A stretch of DNA of 64,000 nt from Bradyrhizobium diazoefficiens (GCF_016616885.1 NZ_CP067102.1:744001-808000); one strand, 5' to 3'. Positions 25,185 to 33,349 are shown, counted from the stretch's first letter. The notes: a model not told the origin generated them from the sequence alone. A program made the numbers and translations.

Positions 25185-26627
25185 ATGACGGACATCGCCG
25201 AGATCCCGGTCGATGAGCAGGAACGTCCGCTGCCGCCGCCGCCGCGCCCCGCACGGAGCGCGCTGACCGACGGGCCGATCCTGCGCACCCTGCTCTCCCT
25301 TGCCTGGCCGAACGTGGTCGCGCTGTCCGCCGGCACCTGCGTGGTGATCGCGGAGACCTCCTATATCGGGCGTCTCGGCGTGGAAGCGCTGGCTGCGATA
25401 GCGCTGGTGTTTCCGACAGTGATCCTGACCATGACCATGTCGGGCGGCGCCATGGGTGGCGCCGTGGCCTCGGCCATCGCCCGTGCGCTCGGCGCCGGCG
25501 ATCGCGAGCGCGCCGGGACGCTCGCCGCGCATGCGCTCCTGATCGGCATCACCTTCGGCCTCGTGTTCATGCTGGGCATGCTGATCTTCGGGCCCCAGGT
25601 GCTCACGATGCTCGGCGGCCGCGGCGATGTGCTGGCGCATGCGATCGCCTATACGCAGGTGTTTTTCGGCGGCGCGGTGCTGCCCTGGTTGCTCAACACC
25701 ATGGCGGGCGTGCTGCGCGGCACCGGCAACATGAAGCTGCCGTCGCTTCTCATTCTCAACTCCGCGGTCTGGCAGATCGTGCTCGGTGGCTCGCTCGGTC
25801 TCGGGCTCGGGCCCATGCCGCAACTCGGCATGCGCGGCGTCGCCGCCGGCGCGCTGATCGCCTACTCCATGAACATCTGCGTGATGGGTTGGTATCTATT
25901 TTCGGGCCGCGCGCGGGTCGTCCCAAAACTGCGCGGCCTGCGCATCCAATGGGCGATGTTCTTCGACATCCTGAAGGTCGGCGCGATCGCCTGCTTCTCG
26001 CCGCTGCAATCGGTGCTGACGATCTCGATCTTCACCCACATGCTGGCGAAGTTCGGCACCGCGATCCTGGCCGGCTACGGTATCGGCGCGCGGCTCGAAT
26101 TCCTGCTGACCTCGATCGCATTCTCGTTCGGCATCGCGTCGGTGCCAATGATCGGCATGGCGGTGGGCGCCGGTCGCATCGCCCGCGCGCGGCGCGTCGC
26201 CTGGATCGCAGGCGCGAGTGCTTTTGTTGCCGTTGGTGCGCCGGCCTGCCTCGTCGCGCTGTTCCCCGACCTCTGGGTCAACATCTTCACCGACAGCGCC
26301 ACGGTGCGCGCGACCAGCCACCAATATCTCTCGACGGTGGCGCCGTTCTACGCCTTCATCGGCCTCGCCTCGACGATGTACTTCTCGTCGCAAGGCGCGG
26401 CCAAGGTGATCGGCCCGGTGCTGGCGCAGACCGCGCGACTGATCTACATCGCGAGCTGCGGCTGGTGGCTGTCGACGCACGATGCGACGGCGCAAAACTT
26501 CTTCTGGCTCGCCGCGAGCTCGATGGTCGTGCTCGGCCTGCTGTCATGCTCCAGCGTGGTGCTGACACGCTGGGGGCCGCGGGAGACGAAGCCGGCGGTC
26601 CGTCCGGCGCTTTCAGTTGCGGACTAG
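25185..26627 (+). CDS. MATE-family efflux transporter
   Basis: 480 residues with twelve predicted membrane helices. Two MatE halves are visible: ILRTLLSLAWPNVVALSAGT with YIGRLGVEALAAIALVFP in the first, and FSFGIASVPMIGMAVGAGR in the second. It exports cationic or aromatic compounds against Na+ or H+. The N-terminus is a proline-rich cytoplasmic tail (about 1-35). GGGAGAGGA is the ribosome-binding site for ATG 25185. Its stop overlaps that of the convergent Met-rich protein gene by a few bases. Confidence 0.9.
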   Translation: MTDIAEIPVDEQERPLPPPPRPARSALTDGPILRTLLSLAWPNVVALSAGTCVVIAETSYIGRLGVEALAAIALVFPTVILTMTMSGGAMGGAVASAIARALGAGDRERAGTLAAHALLIGITFGLVFMLGMLIFGPQVLTMLGGRGDVLAHAIAYTQVFFGGAVLPWLLNTMAGVLRGTGNMKLPSLLILNSAVWQIVLGGSLGLGLGPMPQLGMRGVAAGALIAYSMNICVMGWYLFSGRARVVPKLRGLRIQWAMFFDILKVGAIACFSPLQSVLTISIFTHMLAKFGTAILAGYGIGARLEFLLTSIAFSFGIASVPMIGMAVGAGRIARARRVAWIAGASAFVAVGAPACLVALFPDLWVNIFTDSATVRATSHQYLSTVAPFYAFIGLASTMYFSSQGAAKVIGPVLAQTARLIYIASCGWWLSTHDATAQNFFWLAASSMVVLGLLSCSSVVLTRWGPRETKPAVRPALSVAD

Positions 26628-27073
26628 CGATGCCTGTGGCGGCGACGGCCACCGCCGCCGACATTGGCGAGCCGCATCAATTGCGGGATCATCGCCATCA
26701 TGTCGCCGCCGCCGGCGCCGCCGAGCATGCCCATGATATCGCCGCCGCCCATGCCGCCAATCCCGGTCGGGATGTTGCCGCCGCCCATCGGCGCATAGCC
26801 ACCGTAATTGCCGCCGGCGAGGCCGCCCATACCGCCGCCGCCATTTTCCATCATGCGGCTCATCATCGGGCCCATGGTCTGCATCAGCATGGCGAAGCGG
26901 CGCTTGCCCATCTTCGCCTTCATCATCTCCAGCATCGGCGCCATCTGGGTAATTATGTCCTCGCCGCCGGCACCACCGAGGCCCGCGAACTGCGCCTTGG
27001 CCGGTACGCTCGAAATCGAAAACAGCAGCAGCACGGCGGCTGCCTGGCAGATCACCTTGTCCGCACCTCTCAT
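26624..27073 (-). CDS. Secreted Met/Gly-rich protein
   Basis: 149 residues. A signal peptide (1-26, VLLLFSISSVPAKA) precedes a Met-rich helix around 40-75 (MAPMLEMMKAKMGKRRF then AMLMQTMGPMMSRMMENG), about 13 Met in 35 residues. The rest is Gly/Met repeats of the form GGGMGGLAGGNYGGYAPMGG and GGGDIMGMLGG, ending RRRHRHR. The low complexity precludes a family call. Methionine clusters in exported proteins can bind Cu(I) or act as oxidant sinks; the terminal His/Arg run would suit metal binding. GAGGAG precedes ATG 27073. Longer in-frame starts exist but would bury the signal peptide. Confidence 0.7.
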   Translation of the reverse strand: MRGADKVICQAAAVLLLFSISSVPAKAQFAGLGGAGGEDIITQMAPMLEMMKAKMGKRRFAMLMQTMGPMMSRMMENGGGGMGGLAGGNYGGYAPMGGGNIPTGIGGMGGGDIMGMLGGAGGGDMMAMIPQLMRLANVGGGGRRRHRHR

Positions 27074-27173
27074 GGCATGCTCCTCGCGTGCGTGGCGCCG
27101 CCGGAGGAGCGACGCCAACCGGACGCACGCGGCCACGGTTACGGCCGATGGGGGCAGCGCTCTGTGAGAAAGA

Positions 27174-27572
27174 TCACGAAGGAGGCGGGAAGGCCCTGTG
27201 CAGCGCAATCACGGCCGACTTCGTCTGCTCTTGCACATAAGCCGCAAGCTCGTTCGGCAGCATGTCGATGATCCAGACCAGGTGGCATTTCGCTTCGCCG
27301 TCGGCGATCACCTGCACCGAGGCGCTGTAATGCGTCAGCCGCTCGTTGTTGATCGCGTAGACCAGCCGCTGCCGCGCGTCGTCGCAATCGACCAGGATTT
27401 CGCGCGCCACCGAGCCATTGGCGAAGGTGACGATGCGTGCGTCGCCGTCGAGCTGGCATGCGGTGACGAAGCCCGGCACCAGCCGCTGATGCAGCGCGCC
27501 GAAATCCCGCACCGCGTCCCAGACGTCGCGGGCCGGGGCGGGGAGGGAGACGTCGTTGTGGATGGAGGCCAT
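27174..27572 (-). CDS. SRPBCC-superfamily protein
   Basis: 132 residues with the START/Bet v1-like helix-grip pattern: MASIHNDVSLPAPARDVWDAVRDFGALHQRLVP at the N-terminus, GSVAREILVDCDDARQRLVY in the middle, and the long C-terminal helix LAAYVQEQTKSAVIALHRAF. Such domains bind hydrophobic ligands in an internal cavity (polyketide cyclase/dehydrase and lipid transport group). The ligand is unknown. The gene is on the minus strand like its VOC and AraC neighbours but is 78 bp from the VOC gene, with a repeat fragment between. Confidence 0.85.
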   Translation of the reverse strand: MASIHNDVSLPAPARDVWDAVRDFGALHQRLVPGFVTACQLDGDARIVTFANGSVAREILVDCDDARQRLVYAINNERLTHYSASVQVIADGEAKCHLVWIIDMLPNELAAYVQEQTKSAVIALHRAFPPPS

Positions 27573-27617
27573 GAAGGTATCCTTGATTAGGTCAGGTCGT
27601 CACCACAAGCACCGCGG

Positions 27618-27634
27618 GCTCCTCGCAATGACGG
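27618..27634 (+). repeat. Fragment of the 46611-46700 repeat
   Basis: GCTCCTCGCAATGACGG is identical to the right end of the hairpin element at 46611-46700. Only this half survives, in the gap between the SRPBCC and VOC genes, so it appears to be a decayed copy. Confidence 0.6.
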
Positions 27635-27650
27635 AGTCGGCGGCTAAAGC

Positions 27651-28010
27651 TTACGTACAAACCGCCTCGACATTGTTGCCGTCGGGATCGATCAAAAACG
27701 CCGCAAAATACGTCGGGCTGTAATCCTTGCGTGGCCCGGCACCGCCATTGTCATGGCCGCCGCTCTTCAGCCCCTCGCTGTGAAACGCCCTCACCGCGTC
27801 GTGGTCCTTGGCGCGAAACGCGATGTGCGCGCCGTCCGCCTTGCGGCCCTTGTTGAGATGCAGCCAGAGCGCCGGCTCGCCCTTCGGGCCGAAGCCGGAA
27901 TAGCCGTCGCCGCTCGAGCACAGGACGTAACCGAGCGGCGCCAGCGCCGCGGTGTAGAAACGCGTGGCAGCGTCGAGGTCGCCAACACGCAATCCGATAT
28001 GGTCATACAT
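27651..28010 (-). CDS. VOC (glyoxalase/bleomycin-resistance) family protein
   Basis: 119 residues. It starts MYDHIGLRVGDLDAATRFYTAAL, with the metal-site His in the first strand, and ends AAFLIDPDGNNVEAV with the conserved DPDGN-x-x-E. The middle contains HIAFRAKDHDAVRAFH. Members are metal-dependent isomerases, dioxygenases or binding proteins; single-domain ones dimerise. No substrate can be assigned. Start 28010 gives the usual N-terminus of the family; an upstream ATG at 28037 would add nine residues. It lies 55 bp downstream of the AraC-type gene on the same strand. Confidence 0.88.
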   Translation of the reverse strand: MYDHIGLRVGDLDAATRFYTAALAPLGYVLCSSGDGYSGFGPKGEPALWLHLNKGRKADGAHIAFRAKDHDAVRAFHSEGLKSGGHDNGGAGPRKDYSPTYFAAFLIDPDGNNVEAVCT

Positions 28011-28065
28011 GGTCGTCTCCGTTGCAAAGCGCACCACGCGAGGCGCGCGCCGGAGCCGACCCTAC

Positions 28066-28905
28066 TCAGTTGAGGGCGGGCTGCTCTTGGAGAATCTTGC
28101 GCTCGCCCTTCGAGGCCTGCCGGAACTTCGTTGGCGACATGCCGGCGGCGCGGTGGAAGGTGCGGACGAAGTTGGAGAGGTCGCCGAAGCCGACGTCATA
28201 GGCGACGTCGGTGACCGCGATGTCGTCGTCAGTGAGCAGGCGCGCGGCGTGTCGCAGCCGTGAGCGCACCAGATATTGATGCGGGGTGACGCCGAGCACG
28301 TTGGAAAACAGCCGCAGGAAATGGAACGGGCTCAAACCCGCCAGACGTGCGGCCTGTTCAAGGTCGATCTCGGCGTGCGAATTGTCGTCGATCCACAACG
28401 CGGCCTCGACCGCGCGGCGGCGGTCGCGCGCCGTCGGCATAGCTGGCTTGCGCGGCTTGCCCGAGACCACATCGACGAAGCGGCTCGCGAAGATCTGACC
28501 GACCTCGTCGAGACCCAGATCGCTGTTGCCATCTGCCGCCGTCTGGGCGAGCTCGCCCAGCACCATCAGCTCGGGCAGCGGCGGCGTCGCGCCGACCTGC
28601 CACGTCTCGCGCCGCCCGCCGAGCGCCTCGACCAGGTCCTCGCTGAGGAAGAACGACAGGCAGACGTCGCCGCAGACATGCTCATGCGTGCAGGTGTATT
28701 CGTCGCCGGGCGCGCCGACCAGCAGCGAGCCCGCCACCAGCTCGAAGAAGCCGGCGCGGCAATGGCAGCCAAAGCTGCCCGAGCGGACATAGGCGATGGA
28801 ATGACCGCTGCGGCACTCGGCAAACGGCTTGTCGCCGGGGCCCGCGTCGCAGCGAAACTCGGAGACCGTCATCGCTTGTGACGTCAGCAGCGTGGTCGCA
28901 TCCAT
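28066..28905 (-). CDS. AraC-family regulator with Cys-rich sensor domain
   Basis: 279 residues. The C-terminal half has two HTH motifs: [20 protein letters not shown] and [20 protein letters not shown] followed by [17 protein letters not shown]. The N-terminal cupin-like domain contains seven cysteines within 82 residues (C19, C31, C47, C49, C72, C78, C82) with interspersed histidines, including CHC and [11 protein letters not shown]. That density suggests a metal- or thiol-based sensor. It lies 96 bp downstream of ogt, transcribed in the same direction, separated from it by two hairpins. Targets are unknown; ogt and the VOC gene are the obvious candidates. Confidence 0.88.
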   Translation of the reverse strand: MDATTLLTSQAMTVSEFRCDAGPGDKPFAECRSGHSIAYVRSGSFGCHCRAGFFELVAGSLLVGAPGDEYTCTHEHVCGDVCLSFFLSEDLVEALGGRRETWQVGATPPLPELMVLGELAQTAADGNSDLGLDEVGQIFASRFVDVVSGKPRKPAMPTARDRRRAVEAALWIDDNSHAEIDLEQAARLAGLSPFHFLRLFSNVLGVTPHQYLVRSRLRHAARLLTDDDIAVTDVAYDVGFGDLSNFVRTFHRAAGMSPTKFRQASKGERKILQEQPALN

Positions 28906-28918
28906 CCCGGATATTTAG

Positions 28919-29007
28919 GCATGATCCGGAGAAGTGTGTAGCGGTTCTCCGAAAAGATCATGCACAAAAATACAAGGCTAGAGCGCGATCTTGATCGCGC
29001 TCTAGCC
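28919..29007. repeat. Two adjacent palindromic elements between araC-type gene and ogt
   Basis: First element 28919-28963: GCATGATC ... GATCATGC as outer arms and CGGAGA ... TCTCCG as inner arms. Second element 28976-29007: GGCTAGAGCGCGATC, two-base loop, GATCGCGCTCTAGCC, a perfect 15-bp stem. The second stem contains the ogt stop codon (29002-29004), so it is the likely 3' end of that transcript. A divergent relative of the first element is at 33350-33393. Confidence 0.8.
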
Positions 29008-29583
29008 CGAGCGCGGCGGGGCAACGGGCAGCAGCACCTCGAACAGCGTCTTGCTGGCGATCGGATGGGCGCCCTCGAGCGCCAGCAGCCGCCGCTTGGA
29101 GATCACCCCGCCGTAAGGCGAGATCCGGTCGGCATAGCCGCCGGCCTCCAGCGCCCGGTGGCAAGGCACGATGATCATGTAGGGATTTCGCGAGATCGCC
29201 TGCGCCACCGAATGTGCGGCGCCGGATGCGCCTAGCGCCTTGGCGATGTCGTGATCGGTGCGCGTCTCCCCACGCGGGATGGTGCAGGCATATTCGTAGA
29301 CCCGCCGGTTGAAGGCGGGCACGTCGCCGGCGTCGAGGCTGACGCCGGAGAAATCGGGATCGCTGCCCTGCAGCAAGGTGACGATGCCCTCGATCGCCAG
29401 CTCGGTGTTGAGCGGCACCGCCTGCTCGCGCGCCTCGGGATGGGCTTGAAAAATCCGGCGGCGGGTGTCGATCTCCCGCGCTTCGGGCAATTGCACGGCC
29501 ACCACGCCGGTGCTGCTCCAGATGATGCCGCAGCGCCCTATCGTCGTGTCGAATATCGCGTAGCCACGCCCCACCATGCACAC
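29002..29583 (-). CDS. ogt: Methylated-DNA--[protein]-cysteine S-methyltransferase
   Basis: 193 residues. It removes alkyl groups from O6-alkylguanine by transfer to its own cysteine. The active-site motif is IVPCHRALEAGG with C141; the preceding HTH region FNRRVYEYACTIPRGETRT and SVAQAISRNPYMI are typical. There is no AraC or Ada N-terminal domain, so it is the Ogt form. The last codons lie inside a palindromic repeat, which may have replaced the original C-terminal end. The start is ATG 29583, with ATG 29577 possible. Confidence 0.93.
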   Translation of the reverse strand: MCMVGRGYAIFDTTIGRCGIIWSSTGVVAVQLPEAREIDTRRRIFQAHPEAREQAVPLNTELAIEGIVTLLQGSDPDFSGVSLDAGDVPAFNRRVYEYACTIPRGETRTDHDIAKALGASGAAHSVAQAISRNPYMIIVPCHRALEAGGYADRISPYGGVISKRRLLALEGAHPIASKTLFEVLLPVAPPRSG

Positions 29584-29751
29584 GCCCCACTCAGTGCACG
29601 TCTCTCCCCAGACATGAGATCATAACACCGCCACAATTCGGCGCACCTGGAATCTTACCGAGACGTTAATAACCGTCCGGCCTGACGCGCCAAAGCGCTT
29701 GGCGCCGGACACCGTCTCGGCTAATCAGGACGGGCGCAGGACACGCGCTCC

Positions 29752-29825
29752 GCGGGCGTAGTTCAATGGTAGAACGGCAGCTTCCCAAGCTGCATACGAG
29801 GGTTCGATTCCCTTCGCCCGCTCCA
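29752..29825 (+). tRNA. tRNA-Gly(CCC)
   Basis: Acceptor GCGGGCG (29752-29758) pairs with CGCCCGC (29815-29821). The D-arm contains GTTCAATGGTAGAAC, the anticodon arm is GCAGC-TTCCCAA-GCTGC with anticodon CCC, and the T-arm is AGGG-TTCGATT-CCCT. Discriminator T and encoded CCA (29823-29825) complete the 74-nt gene. It reads GGG codons. Confidence 0.97.
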
Positions 29826-29869
29826 AGTATTTGAATCTTGCTACGTAGCGAATGTGCTAGACTGGGTTC

Positions 29870-30088
29870 ATGGTCAGAACGCTCGAACAAGCCATTGCGC
29901 AAATTTCCCGCCTGCCGGACGCCGATCAGGAAGAGATCGGTCGGAAATTGCTCTCGCATATCGAAAGGCTCAACGCGCTTCGTACTGAAATAGACAGGGG
30001 CATCCATTCGCTTGATGCGGGCAGGGGCGACACCCTGAATATAGAAGATTTTCTTCGCGAGAAGAATTCGCGACGTGGCGGAGCATAA
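29870..30088 (+). CDS. ParD-like antitoxin
   Basis: 72 residues with a helical pattern: LEQAIAQISRLPDADQEEIG then KLLSHIERLNALRTEIDRGI, followed by HSLDAGRGDTLNIEDFLREK. The 'EIDRGIHSLDAGRG' type segment near the C-terminus is usual in antitoxins paired with ParE toxins. It overlaps the following toxin gene by 14 bp. A 10-bp palindrome GCTACGTAGC (29840-29849) upstream could be its autoregulatory operator. The gene begins 44 bp after tRNA-Gly. Confidence 0.8.
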   Translation: MVRTLEQAIAQISRLPDADQEEIGRKLLSHIERLNALRTEIDRGIHSLDAGRGDTLNIEDFLREKNSRRGGA

Positions 30089-30395
30089 GCCTCCGGTTAT
30101 TTGGTCGCCGGAAGCTCTCGACGATGTCGACCGCCTTTGGGACCACTACACCAAAGCGGCTGGAGCTGGAACGGCTGACAGAATCCTGCGCGAGATCGCG
30201 AAGGCCGTCGCGGTCATTGACGACTTTCCCTTCGCCGGTCGGGCACGCGACGAAATCCGGACCGGTCTGCGTTCGCTGGCGGCTGCTCCACAGATTGTGT
30301 TCTATCGGTTGAAGGATGATCGGCCCGAGATCGTGCGGGTGCTGGATGGCAGGCAGGATATCGAGGCGATTTTTTTCGATGACGAGGGCAGCTAG
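30075..30395 (+). CDS. RelE/ParE-family toxin
   Basis: 106 residues. VIWSPEALDDVDRLWDHYTK at the N-terminus, DFPFAGRARDEIRTGLRSL in the middle and IVFYRLKDDRPEIVRVLDGRQDIEAIF near the end follow the ParE fold, which poisons gyrase; RelE ribonucleases share the fold. The catalytic residues of RelE are not evident, so the ParE side is more likely. The GTG start at 30075 lies inside the antitoxin gene, so translation is coupled. Confidence 0.85.
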   Translation: MAEHKPPVIWSPEALDDVDRLWDHYTKAAGAGTADRILREIAKAVAVIDDFPFAGRARDEIRTGLRSLAAAPQIVFYRLKDDRPEIVRVLDGRQDIEAIFFDDEGS

Positions 30396-30580
30396 CGGAG
30401 CGTCCGGCTGGCTACCAGAGATCGCATTTCCATTTGATCTGCCCAATCGCGTGCTCGCGCGCCACGCAAAGATTCCAATATATTAGCCCCTCGCTCCCGG
30501 CACGCGCCGCTCCTCCGGCCTAAGCTCTTCCCGCCCGGCGGATGCGGTCCACGTGCCGGGCGATGCTCGGATCAGAGGCC

Positions 30581-31162
30581 ATGGACCAGCAAAAACTCGA
30601 CAGGGCGATCGGTCGCCGCTTGAAGATTCTGAGGACGCAGGCCGGCATGACCTTGAACGAACTCGCTAGCCGCTCCGGCGTCAGCCGGGCCATGATCGGG
30701 CGGGTGGAGCGGGCGCAGAGCAGTGCCACGGCGGCGCTGCTCAACAAGCTCTGCGCGGCGCTCGACGTCTCGCTCAGCGACGTGGTCGCGCTCTCGGAGA
30801 AGCCGCCGGAGCGGCTGACGCGGCTCGCCGACCAGCCGCAATGGCGCGATCCCGACAGCGGCTACCGGCGGCGTCACGCCTCGCCGGCCGATGCGGCAAG
30901 CGGTATCGAGATCATCGTCGTCGATCTGCCGGCCGGCGCGCGCGTGTCCTACAGCCCCTGGGGCCGCAACGCCTTCACCCAGCAACTCCTGATGCTGGAG
31001 GGGGCGGTCTGCGTGCATATCGACGCCAAGACGGTGCGCCTGCGCGACGGCGACTGTCTCGATTTCGACGTGATGCGCGCGGTGACCTTCGAGAACGAAA
31101 CCAAACAGGATGCCCGCTACGTCATCATCATCAGGCGCGGCGCCTCTTACGGGAAAATGTGA
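30581..31162 (+). CDS. XRE-family regulator with cupin domain
   Basis: 193 residues. The HTH_3 domain (about 8-65) reads RLKILRTQAGMTLNELASRS and GVSRAMIGRVERAQSSAT. The cupin part (about 110-190) has the strand pattern PWGRNAFTQQLLMLEGAVCV and RLRDGDCLDFDVMRAVTFEN. Such regulators sense small molecules through the cupin and often control the adjacent acetyltransferase or amino-acid genes. ATG 30581 starts the conserved region; an earlier in-frame ATG at 30542 adds 13 residues with no conserved character. The stop overlaps the next ATG by one base. Confidence 0.88.
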   Translation: MDQQKLDRAIGRRLKILRTQAGMTLNELASRSGVSRAMIGRVERAQSSATAALLNKLCAALDVSLSDVVALSEKPPERLTRLADQPQWRDPDSGYRRRHASPADAASGIEIIVVDLPAGARVSYSPWGRNAFTQQLLMLEGAVCVHIDAKTVRLRDGDCLDFDVMRAVTFENETKQDARYVIIIRRGASYGKM

Positions 31163-31674
31163 TGTCGCTGATCGTACGGGACGCAACGCTCGAGGATGCC
31201 GATGACATCCTCGCCATCTACAATTTCGCCGCGATCAACACCACGGCGGTCTGGACCGACGGGCCGGCCGATCTCGCCTCGCGGCGCGACTGGATTCGCG
31301 CGCGGCAGCAGGCGGGCTATCCCGTGCTGGTCGCGATGAAGGGCAGGGACGTCGTCGGCTTCGCCTCGTTCGGCGATTTCCGTCCCTTTCCCGGCTATCG
31401 CCACACCGTGGAGAATTCGGTCTATGTCGACGAGCGGCATCATCGCGCGGGCATCGGCCGCAGCCTGGTGGCCGCGCTGATCGAGCGCGCCACGGCGCTC
31501 AACAAGCATGCCATGATCGCCGGCATCGAGGCCCTCAATGCCGGCTCGATCGGCCTGCACGCCTCGCTCGGCTTCATCGAGGTCGCCCGCATGCCGGAGG
31601 TCGGCTGCAAGTTCGGCCGCTGGCTCGATCTCGTCTTCATGCAGAAGCAGCTTGCAGGTAGCGTGAGGCCGTGA
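31162..31674 (+). CDS. GNAT N-acetyltransferase (phosphinothricin/methionine-sulfoximine type)
   Basis: 170 residues. The Pat/MddA-type features are AIYNFAAINTTAVWTDGP at the N-terminus, GFASFGDFRPFPGYRHTVENSVYVDERHHRAGIG and GRSLVAALIERA in the acetyl-CoA region, then GSIGLHASLGF and GCKFGRWLDLVFMQK at the C-terminus. Relatives acetylate phosphinothricin or methionine sulfoximine, toxic glutamine-synthetase inhibitors. It is the middle gene of an operon with the XRE-cupin regulator and a second GNAT. Confidence 0.9.
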   Translation: MSLIVRDATLEDADDILAIYNFAAINTTAVWTDGPADLASRRDWIRARQQAGYPVLVAMKGRDVVGFASFGDFRPFPGYRHTVENSVYVDERHHRAGIGRSLVAALIERATALNKHAMIAGIEALNAGSIGLHASLGFIEVARMPEVGCKFGRWLDLVFMQKQLAGSVRP

Positions 31675-32141
31675 CGATGCAGATCCGCACCGGCGACACC
31701 TTCGATCCGCGCGTCGTCGCGTTGCTCGATCACCACGTCACGGCGGCGCGGGCGCAGACCGCACCGGGCAGCGCGCATGCGCTCGATCTCGCAGGCCTTC
31801 GCGCCGGCGACGTCGCGTTCTGGACCGGCTGGGACGGCGAGACGCTGGTTGCGACCGGCGCGCTGAAGACGCTCTCGGTTGACCACGGCGAGGTGAAGTC
31901 GATGCACACGCTCCAGACCACGCGCCGCCGCGGCTTCGGCGGTCTGATGCTCCGCCACATCATCGCCGAGGCGCGCAAGCGCGACTTCAAGCGCCTGAGC
32001 CTCGAGACCGGCTCGTGGGACTATTTCAAGCCGGCGCATGCGCTCTATCAGGCGCACGGCTTCGTGCCGTGTGGCCCGTTCGAGGGCTATGTCGAGGACC
32101 CCAACAGCCTGTTTCTGACACTCGATCTGAGCCGCCGCTAA
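31671..32141 (+). CDS. GNAT-family N-acetyltransferase
   Basis: 156 residues. The core shows DVAFWTGWDGETLVATGALK, VKSMHTLQTTRRRGFGGLML (RxxGxG motif A), SLETGSWDYFKPAHALYQAHGF and a terminal 'PNSLFLTLDL'. This pattern is found in YsnE/PhnO-type acetyltransferases. The GTG start overlaps the preceding stop (GTGA); ATG 31677 is the alternative. Substrate unknown. Confidence 0.88.
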   Translation: MTMQIRTGDTFDPRVVALLDHHVTAARAQTAPGSAHALDLAGLRAGDVAFWTGWDGETLVATGALKTLSVDHGEVKSMHTLQTTRRRGFGGLMLRHIIAEARKRDFKRLSLETGSWDYFKPAHALYQAHGFVPCGPFEGYVEDPNSLFLTLDLSRR

Positions 32142-32227
32142 GGCCGGGCGCGACCGGGGCTCGAAAATATCGGCTTGCCCCTCAAAATGAGTTGCGTACC
32201 TCAAAACACCTCTGCTAGCCTTCAGTC

Positions 32228-33271
32228 ATGAGTGAGGACACCGTCTCCGCCGCGCTGACGCTGAAGGACATCGCGCGCGAGGCGGGTGTCAGCCTCGCGA
32301 CGGTCGATCGCGTCCTGCACAAGCGCCCCGGTGTGCGGCCGGATACGGTCCGGCGCGTCCAGGAGACGATCGCGCGCAATGCCTTTCAGCCGCATGTGGC
32401 CGCAGCCGAGCTCGCCCGTGGCCGCACCCGCCGGTTTGCCTTCGTCATGCCGTCGGGGGCGAACCCGTTCATGCAACAGATCGAGGCCTATCTCGGCGAG
32501 ATGTCGGCTTGGCTTTCGGCCCGCCGTCTCAGCGTCGAGATGGTCAGTACGGATGTGTTCGATCCATCTGTGCTCGCTGCATCGCTCGAGACGCTCTCGG
32601 GCGACTACGACGGCGTTGCCGTGGTGGCGCTGGATCATCCCGGCGTTCGCGCTGCGATCAACGATCTCGTCGATGCCGGCACCAAGGTGGTGACGCTGGT
32701 CTCGGATGTGCCGTCGTCGCGCCGCCACCATTATGTCGGCATCGACAACATCGCCGCGGGCCGCACCGCCGGCGCGCTGGTCGGGCGGCTGGTCGGCCAA
32801 AAGTCAGGCAAGATCGCCATCATCGCGGGATCGCAGGGCCTGCGCGACCATGCCGAGCGCATTTTTGGCTTCAATCAGGTGATGGCGTCGGAATTTTCGC
32901 ACCTCGACATATTGCCTCTGCTCGAGGGGCGCGACGAGGACGACCGCTCCGAGCAGCTGATATCGCGGCTGCTCGGCAAGCATCCTGACATCATCGGCCT
33001 CTACAACGTGGGCGCCGGCACGCAAGGCGTGGCCAAGGCCCTGACCGAGGGGGGCCGCGAGAAGCAGATCTTGTTCATCGCCCATGATCTCACGGCGATG
33101 ACGCGAAAGCTGTTGCTGCAAGGCACGCTGGATGTCGCGATCTCGCAGAACCCGGGGCACGAGGCGCGCGCCGCGGTGCGTGTGCTGCTGTCGCTTGCGC
33201 GTAACGAGCCGATCTTGAGTGAACAGGAGAATATCCGCATCGACATCTTGATGCGGGACAATCTGCCGTAG
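32228..33271 (+). CDS. LacI-family transcriptional regulator
   Basis: 347 residues. The N-terminal HTH with hinge is LKDIAREAGVSLATVDRVLH then KRPGVRPDTVRRVQETI. The periplasmic-binding-type sugar domain contains FAFVMPSGANPFMQQIEAYL and YVGIDNIAAGRTAGALVGRL. It sits immediately upstream of the xylB-xylA-ABC operon on the same strand and is its most likely regulator, with a pentose as inducer. Two copies of CCTCAAAA 19 bp apart (32180, 32199) lie just ahead of the ATG and might be part of an operator. Confidence 0.92.
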   Translation: MSEDTVSAALTLKDIAREAGVSLATVDRVLHKRPGVRPDTVRRVQETIARNAFQPHVAAAELARGRTRRFAFVMPSGANPFMQQIEAYLGEMSAWLSARRLSVEMVSTDVFDPSVLAASLETLSGDYDGVAVVALDHPGVRAAINDLVDAGTKVVTLVSDVPSSRRHHYVGIDNIAAGRTAGALVGRLVGQKSGKIAIIAGSQGLRDHAERIFGFNQVMASEFSHLDILPLLEGRDEDDRSEQLISRLLGKHPDIIGLYNVGAGTQGVAKALTEGGREKQILFIAHDLTAMTRKLLLQGTLDVAISQNPGHEARAAVRVLLSLARNEPILSEQENIRIDILMRDNLP

Positions 33272-33349
33272 CCGCAAGGCGCGCGGTGCTGTGTGTTTTG
33301 AAGTGAGTGAGTGCGGAAAGCGCGACGTCAGTTCGTGCACCGCGGCAGT

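Noticed and set aside
28919..29007. Palindromes next to ogt as a CRISPR-like or phage attachment site
   Set aside because: Only two unlike palindromes are present, with no spacers of regular length and no integrase or cas gene nearby; a related element recurs at 33350, so it is a dispersed repeat.
29591..29751. A second RNA gene between ogt and tRNA-Gly
   Set aside because: I found no further cloverleaf or conserved RNA structure; the stretch looks like the tRNA promoter region.
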